Below, piece after piece: positions 37,671 through 46,050 of a stretch of 64,000 nt of DNA. The position numbers and the translations under genes are program-made. Numbering within the stretch: the first letter of the stretch is position 1; each line of letters opens with the position of its first letter. Under the pieces are notes generated by a model that saw only the letters and a list, made by a program, of their open reading frames with translations, was not told the origin of the DNA and ran no database searches. The DNA is from Caulobacterales bacterium. GTDB lineage: Bacteria > Pseudomonadota > Alphaproteobacteria > Caulobacterales > Aquidulcibacteraceae. Location of the stretch: assembly GCA_017303355.1 (NCBI GenBank), contig JAFLCU010000015.1, forward strand, positions 34,945 to 98,944, given 5' to 3'.

Positions 37671-37705
37671 GGCCGATCTTGCTCAAACCAAAAGCTCGAA
37701 AGTAA

Positions 37706-38884
37706 TTAGCGGCTCAGCTCCCGCATGGCGCCGTCGAGGCCTTCGATGGTGAGCGGGAACATGCGGTTTTCGCCGATGATCTCGCGGATCACTTGGATCG
37801 ACGGCGTGTGGTCCCAGTGCGCACGCGGCGTGGGATTGAGCCAGACGACGCGCTCATAGACTTGCGCGATGCGCTGCAGCCAAAGCGCGCCGGGCTCCTC
37901 GTTCCAATGCTCCACGGAGCCGCCGGGGTAGGTGATCTCGTAGGGGCTCATGGTGGCGTCGCCAACGAACACGACGCGATAATCGCTCGGATATTTGTGC
38001 AGCATATCCCAGGTGAGCGTCTTCTCGTCATGGCGGCGGCGATTGTCCTTCCACACGGCTTCGTAGAGGCAATTGTGGAAGTAGAAGAATTCGAGGCTTT
38101 TGAACTCGGTGCGCGCGGCGGAGAAGAGTTCCTCGCAAAGCTTGATGTGTGAATCCATCGAGCCGCCGATATCGAGCAACAGCAGCACTTTCACGGCGTT
38201 GCGGCGCTCTGGGCGCAGCACGAGATCGAGATAGCCTTCGCGGGCGCTCTTCTTGATGGTGCCGTCGAGATCGAGTTCGTCGGCCGCGCCCGTGCGCGCG
38301 AACTTGCGCAGACGGCGGAGCGCCACCTTGATGTTGCGCACGCCGAGTTCGACGCTGTCGTCGAGGTTTTTGTATTCGCGCTTGTCCCAGACCTTAACGG
38401 CGCGGCCTTGACCCTTGCCTTCGCCGCCGATGCGCACGCCTTCCGGGTTATAGCCGCCATTGCCGAACGGCGACGTGCCGCCGGTGCCGATCCATTTGTT
38501 GCCGCCTTCGTGGCGCTTTTGTTGTTCTTCGAGCCGCTCTTTCAGCGTCTCCATCAATTTGTCCCAACCGCCGAGTGATTCAATTTGCGCTTTTTCTTCG
38601 TCGGTCAGGAATTTCTCGGTCAGCGCGCGCAGCCATTCGGCGGGGATTTCGGCGTTGACCGCTTCATCGGTGCTTTCGATGCCCTTGAACACCTGGCCGA
38701 AGACGCGGTCGAATTTGTCGAGATGACGCTCGTCCTTCACCAGCGCGGTGCGTGAAAGATAGTAGAAATCCTGCACACTTGGCGGGATGGCGTCTTTATC
38801 CAGCGCCTCCACGAGCGTCAGATATTCCTTGAGGCTGACAGGCACGCGCGCGGCGCGCAATTCGGTGAAGAAGCGTTGAAACAC
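37706..38884 (-). CDS. VWA-domain protein of the CoxE/YehP type
   Basis: 392 residues. An N-terminal helical region precedes a Gly-rich linker (GTGGTSPFGNGGYNPEG, about 132-150) and a von Willebrand A domain (about 220-380). The metal site reads DIGGSMD in place of DxSxS. Such proteins pair with a MoxR-type AAA+ ATPase as metal-insertion or folding chaperones. The partner MoxR gene lies at 40465-41319 on the same strand, separated by two unrelated genes. Confidence 0.88.
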   Translation of the reverse strand: MFQRFFTELRAARVPVSLKEYLTLVEALDKDAIPPSVQDFYYLSRTALVKDERHLDKFDRVFGQVFKGIESTDEAVNAEIPAEWLRALTEKFLTDEEKAQIESLGGWDKLMETLKERLEEQQKRHEGGNKWIGTGGTSPFGNGGYNPEGVRIGGEGKGQGRAVKVWDKREYKNLDDSVELGVRNIKVALRRLRKFARTGAADELDLDGTIKKSAREGYLDLVLRPERRNAVKVLLLLDIGGSMDSHIKLCEELFSAARTEFKSLEFFYFHNCLYEAVWKDNRRRHDEKTLTWDMLHKYPSDYRVVFVGDATMSPYEITYPGGSVEHWNEEPGALWLQRIAQVYERVVWLNPTPRAHWDHTPSIQVIREIIGENRMFPLTIEGLDGAMRELSR

Positions 38885-38993
38885 GCCCTAATGATAGGCG
38901 CCGCCACGCGCCAGCGCCAGCGACTTCCGCTATGGAAAGCTGTTTGACAGCCGCAACGCCAAGCGGGAAGCATGCGGGAGGGGAGTGGCGTTC

Positions 38994-39764
38994 ATGTTCA
39001 AACCGGCGACTTTGATCATCCTGGCGCTTGTTGCGCTGGCGGGGGCGGCGTTTGGCGTGCGCCAATACGCGCCCGAATATTTGCCTGATCGCTTCACGAC
39101 GGACGCTGTGCTGCACGAGCGTATGCGCGAACGCATTGCCGAGGACGCGGAGGCAAGCGCCTTCTTTGAGAAGTTCGAGGTGCTGTTTCCGGCCGATTAT
39201 ACCCAGATGATGTCGCAATTGGTGGTGATGCAGCGCCGTGGAGACAGTCAGCGCCAAGTGCTGGTGTTTGGCCAAGCCTATATGCGCAGCTTCATGTCCG
39301 ACAATATGCGCCATATCGCGACGGCAGACGCGGACGCGTTGCGCGCGATGGGCGCAAGCCTCGCCGAAGGCATCCAATATCTGCGCCGCGAGAATCCGGG
39401 CGCGTGCGCGCTTTATATTCGCGCGGGTGCGGCGCCGCCGAGCGAGCTATCGCGGCTCTCTCCGGAAGCGCGCGCGGCGTTCATTCGCATCACCAATGCC
39501 GCGCTCGAGGGCATTGCTTCGGGCAAGCGCAATCCCATGCAGTATGCGCAGCCGACCGAAGCGCAATGGTTGGCGTGGCTCAATCGCTACATGGCGTTGG
39601 GCGGCAACACGACGATCCTGGAAGCGTTGGACAATGACGCGCAATTGCGCGCGCTTGATCCCAGCACGATCTGCGAAGCCTCCGATCTCATGTGGCAGGC
39701 GGTGCTGCAAGCCGAGGACGATTTCATCCCCCGCTTTGTCAGCTATTCGATGCAGATGCAGTAA
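38994..39764 (+). CDS. Hypothetical membrane-anchored protein
   Basis: 256 residues. One N-terminal membrane helix (about 5-23, LIILALVALAGAAFG) is followed by a helical domain that would lie outside the membrane. There is no recognised family. ATG 38994 was chosen because GGGAGGGGAG stands before it; a GTG at 38985 is in frame. It lies between the VWA and MoxR genes on the opposite strand, and its stop touches that of the next gene. Confidence 0.65.
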   Translation: MFKPATLIILALVALAGAAFGVRQYAPEYLPDRFTTDAVLHERMRERIAEDAEASAFFEKFEVLFPADYTQMMSQLVVMQRRGDSQRQVLVFGQAYMRSFMSDNMRHIATADADALRAMGASLAEGIQYLRRENPGACALYIRAGAAPPSELSRLSPEARAAFIRITNAALEGIASGKRNPMQYAQPTEAQWLAWLNRYMALGGNTTILEALDNDAQLRALDPSTICEASDLMWQAVLQAEDDFIPRFVSYSMQMQ

Positions 39765-40397
39765 TCAGGGCGCGGGCGGCGCAACGATCTGTGTGAGTGT
39801 GCTGGCGAACAAGAGGTTCGCCGCGAGTTCGGCTTGTTGCGCCTCGGCGTCTGTTCTGGCGGGTGCGGTGTAGCGCAGTTTGATCGTCCAGGGGCCAGCC
39901 ATCGCGACATTGACGCTCGTAAATTGGCGAACGCCATCGCGCATGATGAGGAATTGCGCCGTGCTATGCGGTGGCAACGTATCGGACTCAATCCGGTGCG
40001 TGATCGGCGCCGGTTGCGCATCGGGGAAGCGCTGCCGGATCGCGGCGGCCGCGCCGGACGCTTGTTCTTCCGCCGTCGATGCAAACGGATAGCGCGTGGC
40101 GTAGAGCGTGACATAGACGCCGTTCTCCTGGCTGTCGCAGGCGACGTCGTCGCCGCGCGCCAAGGTCGGGAAGATCACAATGCGTCCGCCCTCGTGGGCA
40201 AAATCACAGCGCATGCCGGAGCCAAGGTGGCGGACGCTGACCTGGCCATTGTGGACGATCTCGAACACGCCATCGGCGCTGGCCGCCTCGATCATGCCGG
40301 TGGCGATGGAGCCGGGCGCTGCGCGCAATTCGCCTTCCGGCGGATCGGCGAGGACTGGCGTTGCGAAGAGCGCGAAAGCAATGAGCCACGACCGCAT
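39765..40397 (-). CDS. Hypothetical secreted protein
   Basis: 210 residues with a signal peptide (1-18, MRSWLIAFALFATPVLADP, cut after VLA). The mature part is beta-rich and contains two Cys (in GMRCDFAHEGG and VACDSQ) that could form a disulfide. No family is recognised. It is on the same strand as the MoxR gene and 67 nt downstream of it, so it may be cotranscribed. Confidence 0.65.
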   Translation of the reverse strand: MRSWLIAFALFATPVLADPPEGELRAAPGSIATGMIEAASADGVFEIVHNGQVSVRHLGSGMRCDFAHEGGRIVIFPTLARGDDVACDSQENGVYVTLYATRYPFASTAEEQASGAAAAIRQRFPDAQPAPITHRIESDTLPPHSTAQFLIMRDGVRQFTSVNVAMAGPWTIKLRYTAPARTDAEAQQAELAANLLFASTLTQIVAPPAP

Positions 40398-40464
40398 AGG
40401 CTGTCCTCCCGGCGTCAGCTTATTGTAGCCGGACTGAACTGTCGACGCCCGTGAACCTGGGGCG

Positions 40465-41319
40465 CTATTGCCCGCCGCGCTGTTCGCGGCGCGCCAGGAA
40501 CGCGAGGCGCTCGAACAGCATCACATCGGCTTCGTTCTTCAGCAACGCGCCGTGCATGGGCGGGATGAGCTTCGAGGGATCGCGCTGCTTCAGCGTTTCG
40601 GGATCGATGTCGTCGGTGAGCAGGAGCTTCAGCCAATCGATCAGTTCGCTGGTGCTGGGCTTCTTCTTGAGGCCTGGCACTTTGCGCATGTCGTAGAAAA
40701 TCTTCAGCGCTTCGTTGACGAGGCGCGCTTTCACGCCCGGATAGTGCGCCTCGATGATGGCGCGCATGGTTTCCTCGTCGGGGAAGCGGATATAGTGGAA
40801 GAAGCAGCGGCGCAGGAACGCGTCCGGCAATTCCTTTTCGTTGTTCGAGGTGATCAGGATGATTGGGCGCTGCTTGGCTTTGATCGTCTTGTTGATCTCA
40901 TAGACGTAGAATTCCATCCGATCGAGTTCTTGCAGAAGATCGTTCGGGAATTCGATGTCTGCCTTGTCGATTTCATCGATCAGCAGCACGGGGCGCACGT
41001 CGCTCTCGAACGCTTCCCAGAGTTTGCCGCGCTTGATGTAGTTGGCGATGTCGGCCGAGCGCGTATCGCCCAATTGGCTGTCGCGCAGACGCATCACCGC
41101 ATCGTACTCGTAAAGGCCTTGCACGGCTTTCGTGGTCGATTTGATGTGCCACTCGATCAGCGGCGCGCCGAGCGATTTGGCGACCTCGATCGCCAGCATG
41201 GTCTTGCCGGTGCCGGGTTCGCCTTTGACAAGGAGCGGACGCTCCAGCGTGATGGCGGCGTTGACGGCGACCTTCAGGTCTTCCGTAGCGACATAGTCTT
41301 GCGTGCCTTCAAACCGCAT
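40465..41319 (-). CDS. MoxR-family AAA+ ATPase
   Basis: 284 residues. Walker A GEPGTGKT (33-40), Walker B LLIDEIDKAD and sensor 1 ITSNNEKELPDAFLRRC are intact. IEWHIKSTTKAVQGLYEYD is typical of the CoxD-type branch. These ATPases act with VWA proteins to remodel or metallate a client. Its partner is most likely the VWA gene at 37706-38884. Confidence 0.93.
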   Translation of the reverse strand: MRFEGTQDYVATEDLKVAVNAAITLERPLLVKGEPGTGKTMLAIEVAKSLGAPLIEWHIKSTTKAVQGLYEYDAVMRLRDSQLGDTRSADIANYIKRGKLWEAFESDVRPVLLIDEIDKADIEFPNDLLQELDRMEFYVYEINKTIKAKQRPIILITSNNEKELPDAFLRRCFFHYIRFPDEETMRAIIEAHYPGVKARLVNEALKIFYDMRKVPGLKKKPSTSELIDWLKLLLTDDIDPETLKQRDPSKLIPPMHGALLKNEADVMLFERLAFLARREQRGGQ

Positions 41320-41383
41320 CGGAGCTCCTTAACATCCGAGCACTTATGGCGCGCGCGTGCTCGGATGCAAGGGCGGGCGCTTG

Positions 41384-42232
41384 TCAGGCGGCGTCGCGGT
41401 GGTCGGCGTAGCGTGGCGATGCGTCCGCGGCGCTCGCGGGCGGGGGCGGGTCGCCGCGCTGGATGCCGATGGCGCAGGCCAAGCGCGTAAAATCGGCGTG
41501 GTGGATGTTGACCAGGGCGTTGTGCGGGCCGCGCACCTCGGTGAAAAATTGTGGGTTCGCGCCTGGCGCTTGCGCCACGAAATGACCCGCGCCGCTTTGA
41601 TCGCGCAGCACCCAGAATTGCGCCGCGCCGCGCGTCAGCTTGCGGCCATAGCTGCTGGCGCGCGTGCTGCGGGCGAGACAATTGTGAAATTCGCGGCCGA
41701 CAGCACGCAGCTCCGCGATTGACGTGATGCGTCGCCAGACGCGGCCGTTTGCGCAGAGCACCGATTGCGCCGCGCACGTCGCTTTCGTGTCCTCATCGCA
41801 ATCGGCGTTGTCGTAGATTCGCGCATAATAGCCGGCCTTGCGCGCCATGACCTCGAAGCTGATGCGATCGAACGTGTCGAGGAAGGCGCGCGCCATCAGG
41901 GCGGCGCTGATCCGCGACGGGTTCGCCGCGACATCCGTAGCGGCGAGTTGGCAGGTGTGCGCGACACGGCGCGCGACGCCGTGAATGCGCATGCGCGCGC
42001 TGTGGCGCAATTCGAACACGCTGAGCGTCTCGCCCTTCACGACGGCCTTGCGCGCCCAATCCGGGGCTGCGGCCAATTCCTCTGGTGATGCAGGGCGGAA
42101 GTTTCGGCTGTCGGCCATGAGGCCGGTGAAAGCGAGGCGGATGAAGCGCGCGCGGATGGCGGCGTCGCCAATTCGTTCGGCCGCGCGGCAGGCGAAGGTC
42201 TGAATGGGGGCTGTGTCGAGCACGTTGGGCAT
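41384..42232 (-). CDS. Hypothetical protein with a PcfJ-like region
   Basis: 282 residues. The C-terminal half (GREFHNCLARSTRASSYG then KLTRGAAQFWVLRD) resembles the PcfJ-like pattern, in which a His/Cys-Leu pair, a Tyr and a short strand set recur. PcfJ-like proteins have no defined function. The N-terminal half is helical and basic. Ends in a Pro/Ala-rich tail. The resemblance is weak and from memory. Confidence 0.5.
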   Translation of the reverse strand: MPNVLDTAPIQTFACRAAERIGDAAIRARFIRLAFTGLMADSRNFRPASPEELAAAPDWARKAVVKGETLSVFELRHSARMRIHGVARRVAHTCQLAATDVAANPSRISAALMARAFLDTFDRISFEVMARKAGYYARIYDNADCDEDTKATCAAQSVLCANGRVWRRITSIAELRAVGREFHNCLARSTRASSYGRKLTRGAAQFWVLRDQSGAGHFVAQAPGANPQFFTEVRGPHNALVNIHHADFTRLACAIGIQRGDPPPPASAADASPRYADHRDAA

Positions 42233-42580
42233 GCGGTCTCCTTCGCGCCTCGGCGCGTTTGTTTTGAGTGGGCAAGCGTTCTCGTTGCGCGGACGGCTCT
42301 GCGCCGGCGCGGCTGGGGCAAGCGCCCCTAAAGTCGGATTGGGTGACGCCCGGTCTGCGCGGGCGTTGGGCCGACGTTATGGGCCGGCTTCGGCGCGATC
42401 AACCAAGCGCGTGCGCGGCGCTGGCGGAAGCCGGGCGGATGACACGTCGAAGACACGCATCGCACAAACACAATGCGAAATCGAAACGGTGCGGCGGCGC
42501 AACCTTGGCAACATCTCGTTAACCGCAGCAGCCGACTGTTAACGCGCTAATGGACTCCCAGAAGCGGGGGAAGAGGGCTC
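42233..42580. other. Intergenic region before flbT
   Basis: 348 bases without a supported gene between two divergent genes. Most is GC-rich with no clear structure. The last 70 bases hold two GTTAAC words (near 42518 and 42538), which are CtrA half-sites but 16 nt apart, not the usual 7. This is a likely place for the flbT promoter, though no -10/-35 or sigma-54 pair was found. Confidence 0.4.
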
Positions 42581-43012
42581 ATGCCACTCAAATTGTCGTT
42601 GCGTCCGGGCGAGAAATTCGTCGTGAACGGCGCGGTCGTGCAAAACGGAGATCGGCGTGCGGCCCTTGTGCTGCAGAACAAGGCCTCGGTGCTGCGTGAG
42701 AAAGATATCATGCAGCAGGACGAGGCCGACACGCCGGCCAAGCGCATCTACTTCCCGATCATGCTGATGTATCTGGACGAAACTGGGCGCGACAAAGCTT
42801 ACACCGAGTTCGCCGCGCGCCTGGCCGAGTTCATGGGGGCCGTCCGTGATCCCGGCGTCCTCACCGAATGCATAGGCGTTTCCAAAGAAGTAATGGCCGG
42901 TGAATATTACCGAGCCCTGATGCGCTGCCGAAAGCTCATTTCATACGAAGCAGAGCGTCTGGGGTTGAGGGATGTCGATCAAAGCCTACCAGCGCGCAGC
43001 CACGCAGGCTGA
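42581..43012 (+). CDS. flbT: FlbT, flagellin mRNA regulator
   Basis: 143 residues, full length. The N terminus MPLKLSLRPGEKFVVNGAVV then GDRRAALVLQNKASVLREKD is the FlbT signature. In Caulobacter FlbT binds the flagellin mRNA leader and lowers its stability and translation until the hook is complete. Its gene overlaps flaF by 41 nt and lies 509 nt before the flagellin, whose leader has strong hairpins. FlaF is the known antagonist or partner of FlbT in flagellin synthesis. Confidence 0.96.
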   Translation: MPLKLSLRPGEKFVVNGAVVQNGDRRAALVLQNKASVLREKDIMQQDEADTPAKRIYFPIMLMYLDETGRDKAYTEFAARLAEFMGAVRDPGVLTECIGVSKEVMAGEYYRALMRCRKLISYEAERLGLRDVDQSLPARSHAG

Positions 43013-43319
43013 ATCTCCGAGAGAGCTGGAATATCGCGCCTTTGGCCAGGTCACGGCCGGTCTGGTGCGCGCGAAGGAAGATGGCGCCGCGTTGCCCATG
43101 GTCGCCGAGGCGCTCGACGCCAACCGCCGGCTTTGGAATGTGCTCTCCGCAGATTGCGCCGTGCCTGAGAACCAATTGCCGCTTGCTTTGCGGGGGCAGA
43201 TCATCTCGCTGGCCATGTTCGTGGCGCGCTATTCGCGCGAAGTGCTGCGTGAAGGCGCCGATATCGAGCCGCTGATCGATATCAACCGCACCATGATGGA
43301 AGGCTTGGTGGCGCGCTGA
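42972..43319 (+). CDS. flaF: FlaF, flagellin synthesis and secretion factor
   Basis: 115 residues. MSIKAYQRAATQAESPRELEYRA opens the protein as in the FlaF family, and length matches. FlaF is needed for flagellin production and export in Caulobacterales. The start overlaps the end of flbT by 41 nt in another frame. Since the N terminus is family-typical, the overlap is likely real rather than a mis-start, so flaF is translationally coupled to flbT. Confidence 0.95.
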   Translation: MSIKAYQRAATQAESPRELEYRAFGQVTAGLVRAKEDGAALPMVAEALDANRRLWNVLSADCAVPENQLPLALRGQIISLAMFVARYSREVLREGADIEPLIDINRTMMEGLVAR

Positions 43320-43463
43320 ATGCGTTAACGCGCGTGCAACTAGGCAAATAATTCCTCTGCAAAATATCCGCCGATTATTTCGGTGCTGACACTCAATTAA
43401 CCTATGTCTCTTAAGACTTGCGGCAACGCGTGATGCCGCATTCACGGATGTGGTGCGCGGATC

Positions 43464-43494
43464 GGGCTTTTGCCCAGCCGGCCAAAATGGCCGG
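43464..43494 (+). promoter_or_regulatory. Tandem hairpins in the flagellin mRNA leader
   Basis: GGGC-TTTT-GCCC (43464-43475) is followed by CCGGCCA-AAA-TGGCCGG (43478-43494), both perfect, ending 26 nt before the flagellin ATG and just before its AAGGA ribosome site. They may be the FlbT target in the mRNA leader. The second is also close in form to the palindrome at 57963-57979, so a DNA-binding regulator site is the alternative. The AT-rich gap 43320-43463 should hold the promoter; the nearest sigma-54-like match has 11 rather than 10 bases between GG and GC. Confidence 0.55.
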
Positions 43495-43520
43495 TCAACA
43501 TCGTCCAGAAGGACCGCATA

Positions 43521-44777
43521 ATGACCAGCGTGAACACCAATTACGGCGCCCTTGTCGCGCTCCAATCCCTGAACCAGACCGGCCGCGAGCTGTCTGAAGT
43601 TCAACAACGCATTAACACCGGCCTCAAGGTTTCGTCCGCGAAGGACAACGGCGCCGTGTTCGCCATCGCAGAAGGTCAGCGCGCGCGCGTCGCGTCGCTG
43701 GGCGCGATTATGGATGGCATGGACCGTGCGACTTCGGTGGTGGATGTCGGCCTGTCGGCCGGTGAAGCCATTGGCGACATCCTGAAGCAATTGAAGGAAA
43801 AGTCGGTTGCCGCTCAAGCGACCGACCTCTCGTCCGACCAGCGCGCCGCGCTGCAGGCCGACTTCGACGCGCTTCGCAATCAGATCGACCAGATCGCCGA
43901 CGCCGCGACGTTTAACGGTTCGAACCTCGTCAACGGCTCCAACCTCACGGGCGGCGCCTCCGAGTTCACCGCGCTGACGACCGACGGCGCTGGCGGCGGC
44001 TCGGGCCGCTACACGCTCGCTGGCGTGGCCTTCAATGACGGTTCTGGCAACGAGTACGCCGCTTCCGCGCAGCTGGATGACGCCACGGGCCTCACCATCG
44101 GCGCCGACGACGCGCTCGAGTTCTCGATCACGAACGGCAACGAAACCACGACGTTCTCGATCGATGTCGAAGCCACCGACACGATCCAAACGTTTATCGA
44201 TCGCGTCGGCACGGCGTCGAACGGCCGCGTGACGGCTTCGTACGACGATTCCACCGGCGTCATCTCGTATGCGTCGGCCGAGGACTTCACGGTCACCTTC
44301 ACGGACGGCACGGATCCGGCTGACGACACCGGCATCCTTGACGGCACGACCGGCGCCACCGGCACGAGCATGACGCAAGCGGTTGCGCCGGGCTCGGGCT
44401 CGAACCAACTGACGGTTTCGGGCTTCGACTTCCGCCTCGGCGTGGCTGGCCAAGCGCTCGCCACGGTCACCTCGTCGCTCGACATCTCGACCGCCTCGGG
44501 CGCTGAATCGGCGTCGACGGCGATCGACGATGCGCTGACCGCCCTGAACCGCGATCTCGCGACGATGGGCGCGCAAGCGAAGGCCCTGGACGTCCAAAAG
44601 ACGTTCCTCGGCAAGCTGAGCGACTCGATCGAAGCCGGTATCGGCAACCTCGTCGACGCTGACCTCGCCAAGGAATCCGCTCGCCTCCAAGCGCTGCAAG
44701 TTAAGCAGCAACTGGGCGCGCAAGCCTTGTCGATCGCCAACCAAGCGCCGTCGATCGTTCTGTCGTTCTTCCGCTAA
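43521..44777 (+). CDS. Flagellin
   Basis: 418 residues. The conserved N-terminal D0/D1 helices (TNYGALVALQSLNQTGREL then VQQRINTGLKVSSAKDN) and C-terminal helix (ESARLQALQVKQQLGAQALS then SIVLSFFR) are complete. The middle (about 150-330) is Thr/Ser/Asp-rich and forms the exposed D2/D3 part, giving a longer protein than Caulobacter flagellins (about 270). ATG 43521 follows AGAAGGA. The ending is followed by a strong terminator-like hairpin. It lies with flbT-flaF and two flagellin-related genes. Confidence 0.96.
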   Translation: MTSVNTNYGALVALQSLNQTGRELSEVQQRINTGLKVSSAKDNGAVFAIAEGQRARVASLGAIMDGMDRATSVVDVGLSAGEAIGDILKQLKEKSVAAQATDLSSDQRAALQADFDALRNQIDQIADAATFNGSNLVNGSNLTGGASEFTALTTDGAGGGSGRYTLAGVAFNDGSGNEYAASAQLDDATGLTIGADDALEFSITNGNETTTFSIDVEATDTIQTFIDRVGTASNGRVTASYDDSTGVISYASAEDFTVTFTDGTDPADDTGILDGTTGATGTSMTQAVAPGSGSNQLTVSGFDFRLGVAGQALATVTSSLDISTASGAESASTAIDDALTALNRDLATMGAQAKALDVQKTFLGKLSDSIEAGIGNLVDADLAKESARLQALQVKQQLGAQALSIANQAPSIVLSFFR

Positions 44778-44792
44778 GCGTAGGACGGAAAA

Positions 44793-44818
44793 GGCGGGGA
44801 GCGCGAACGCTCCCCGCC
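44793..44818 (+). terminator. Terminator-like hairpin after flagellin
   Basis: GGCGGGGAGCG-cgaa-CGCTCCCCGCC, a perfect 11-bp stem with a stable tetraloop, starts 15 nt after the flagellin stop. It is followed by AATTTCC, a weak T-run. It would both end transcription and protect the flagellin mRNA 3' end. Confidence 0.75.
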
Positions 44819-44846
44819 AATTTCCGAGACAGCAAGGGCAAACGCT

Positions 44847-45152
44847 ATGAGTTCGATCTCACAGGCGGCCCCTGCAGCTGAGTTGCCACTCACGCCAAAG
44901 CCGCAGCTCGAAGCTGAGAATGGGCCCGCCGCGCAAGCCGCGGCACAGCGCAAGGCAGAGCGCCTCGCTTCCTTGCGCAACGATGTAGCGCCTGACGTTT
45001 TGCAGGTCAGCCTCGATACGAGCGCTGGCCGCTTCGTGCAGGTCTTGACCGACGCTGACACCGAAGAGACATTGCGCCGCTACCCGAGCGAAGGGCAGCT
45101 CGCATACTCGCGCGCGGTGATGGCGTATATGCGTGCGCTCACCGAAGCCTGA
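44847..45152 (+). CDS. FlaG-like protein
   Basis: 101 residues. An Ala/Pro-rich variable N terminus is followed by VLQVSLDTSAGRFVQVLTDA then EETLRRYPSEGQLAYSRAVM, like the FlaG core in which a strand pair precedes an I/R-x-x-P-x-E motif. FlaG proteins influence filament length, but the family link is based on this short region. It lies directly after the flagellin terminator. Confidence 0.6.
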   Translation: MSSISQAAPAAELPLTPKPQLEAENGPAAQAAAQRKAERLASLRNDVAPDVLQVSLDTSAGRFVQVLTDADTEETLRRYPSEGQLAYSRAVMAYMRALTEA

Positions 45153-45208
45153 CGCGGTTCGCGAGTCGTAAACGCAAGGTAAATTTTTCTGCTTAAGATG
45201 CGTTAGTA

Positions 45209-45223
45209 TTAACGCTTCATTAA
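45209..45223 (+). promoter_or_regulatory. CtrA-type box, TTAA-N7-TTAA
   Basis: TTAACGCTTCATTAA is an exact match to the CtrA consensus known from Caulobacter. It lies 87 nt before the start of the flagellin-tail gene at 45310, in an otherwise AT-rich stretch 45153-45240. It suggests cell-cycle control of that gene. Confidence 0.6.
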
Positions 45224-45309
45224 CGAATCTCGTGTTGCTTGCGACTGCGCTTTGAATGCGCCGTCGCGGCCGACATGGGGCTGGCCGCGCGATCCGAAGG
45301 AGCGGCCGC

Positions 45310-46050
45310 ATGGTCACCAGCATCGTCCCGGGAAACGCAGGCGCGAGCGCGCTTGGCGTCGATACACGTTTTGTGCGCAATCATCAGCAAGGCGCGCTGC
45401 GCCGCGAGGATGCGCCGGTGCAGGGCGATCGGGTCGAGGTGAGCGGCGCCTCTATCGCCGCGGCGCGCGAGAGTGTCCGTGAAGGGCTCAATCAAGTTCA
45501 TCAGGCGCTGGCCGTCGGCCACGATGCGCAAGTCATGCTTGTCGCGGTGCAGGGGCTTGCCCGCAATGGCGGCTCGCAGGGCGAACTCGACAGTGCGCTC
45601 AGCACGTTCAATCAGCGGCTCGATAGCGCCGTCGCGCAAGGCGCGCGTCTCGTCACGGGTGAGAATGTGACCATCCAAGCTGAGCCGGGCGGCGCACCGG
45701 TCACGGTGTCGGGCGTGGATCTGCGTTTGAAAGGCGAGCCGGGCGCTGATGATGTGCTGTTCGTTTCTGCGAATGCGCAGGCCGATGACCCAGCGCTCGG
45801 CGCGGCCGCACAGCGTTCGCTAGAGACGTTGCAGGATTCGATGAGCCGCCTGATTGATACGGCGCGGTCGCTGGAAGCGCACCAAGGCTTCCTCGGCGCG
45901 GCCGAGGGCGCGGTGGGCGTACGCAGCGATCTGGATGCGGAGAGCGCGCGCCTGCTGGCGTTGCAGGTTCGGCAGGGGCTGCAGAGCGTTGGCGGCGCCT
46001 CGATCGCGAACGCCGAACCGCAAGCCGTGCTGACGCTGTTCCGCGCTTAA
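45310..46050 (+). CDS. Flagellin-related protein keeping only the C-terminal helix
   Basis: 246 residues. The C terminus (DLDAESARLLALQVRQGLQS then SIANAEPQAVLTLFRA) closely follows the flagellin C-terminal helix at 44640-44777 (DADLAKESARLQALQVKQQL). The N-terminal D0 helix of flagellin is absent: residues 1-70 are polar and unlike it, although 55-130 could form D1-like helices (GELDSALSTFNQRLDSAV). ATG 45310 has AAGGAG 6 nt upstream. It has its own CtrA box and a 7-bp leader hairpin (45265-45289). It may cap, join or regulate the filament; an accessory or degenerate flagellin is the other view. Confidence 0.75.
   Translation: MVTSIVPGNAGASALGVDTRFVRNHQQGALRREDAPVQGDRVEVSGASIAAARESVREGLNQVHQALAVGHDAQVMLVAVQGLARNGGSQGELDSALSTFNQRLDSAVAQGARLVTGENVTIQAEPGGAPVTVSGVDLRLKGEPGADDVLFVSANAQADDPALGAAAQRSLETLQDSMSRLIDTARSLEAHQGFLGAAEGAVGVRSDLDAESARLLALQVRQGLQSVGGASIANAEPQAVLTLFRA

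Noticed and set aside
42204..42542. Plus-strand frame before flbT
   Set aside because: Overlaps the start of the divergent gene and reads as low-complexity Ala/Arg/Gly without a ribosome site.
43451..43475. Sigma-54 promoter for flagellin
   Set aside because: The closest match has 11 nt between GG and GC, and the GC is within the first hairpin; the spacing is wrong.
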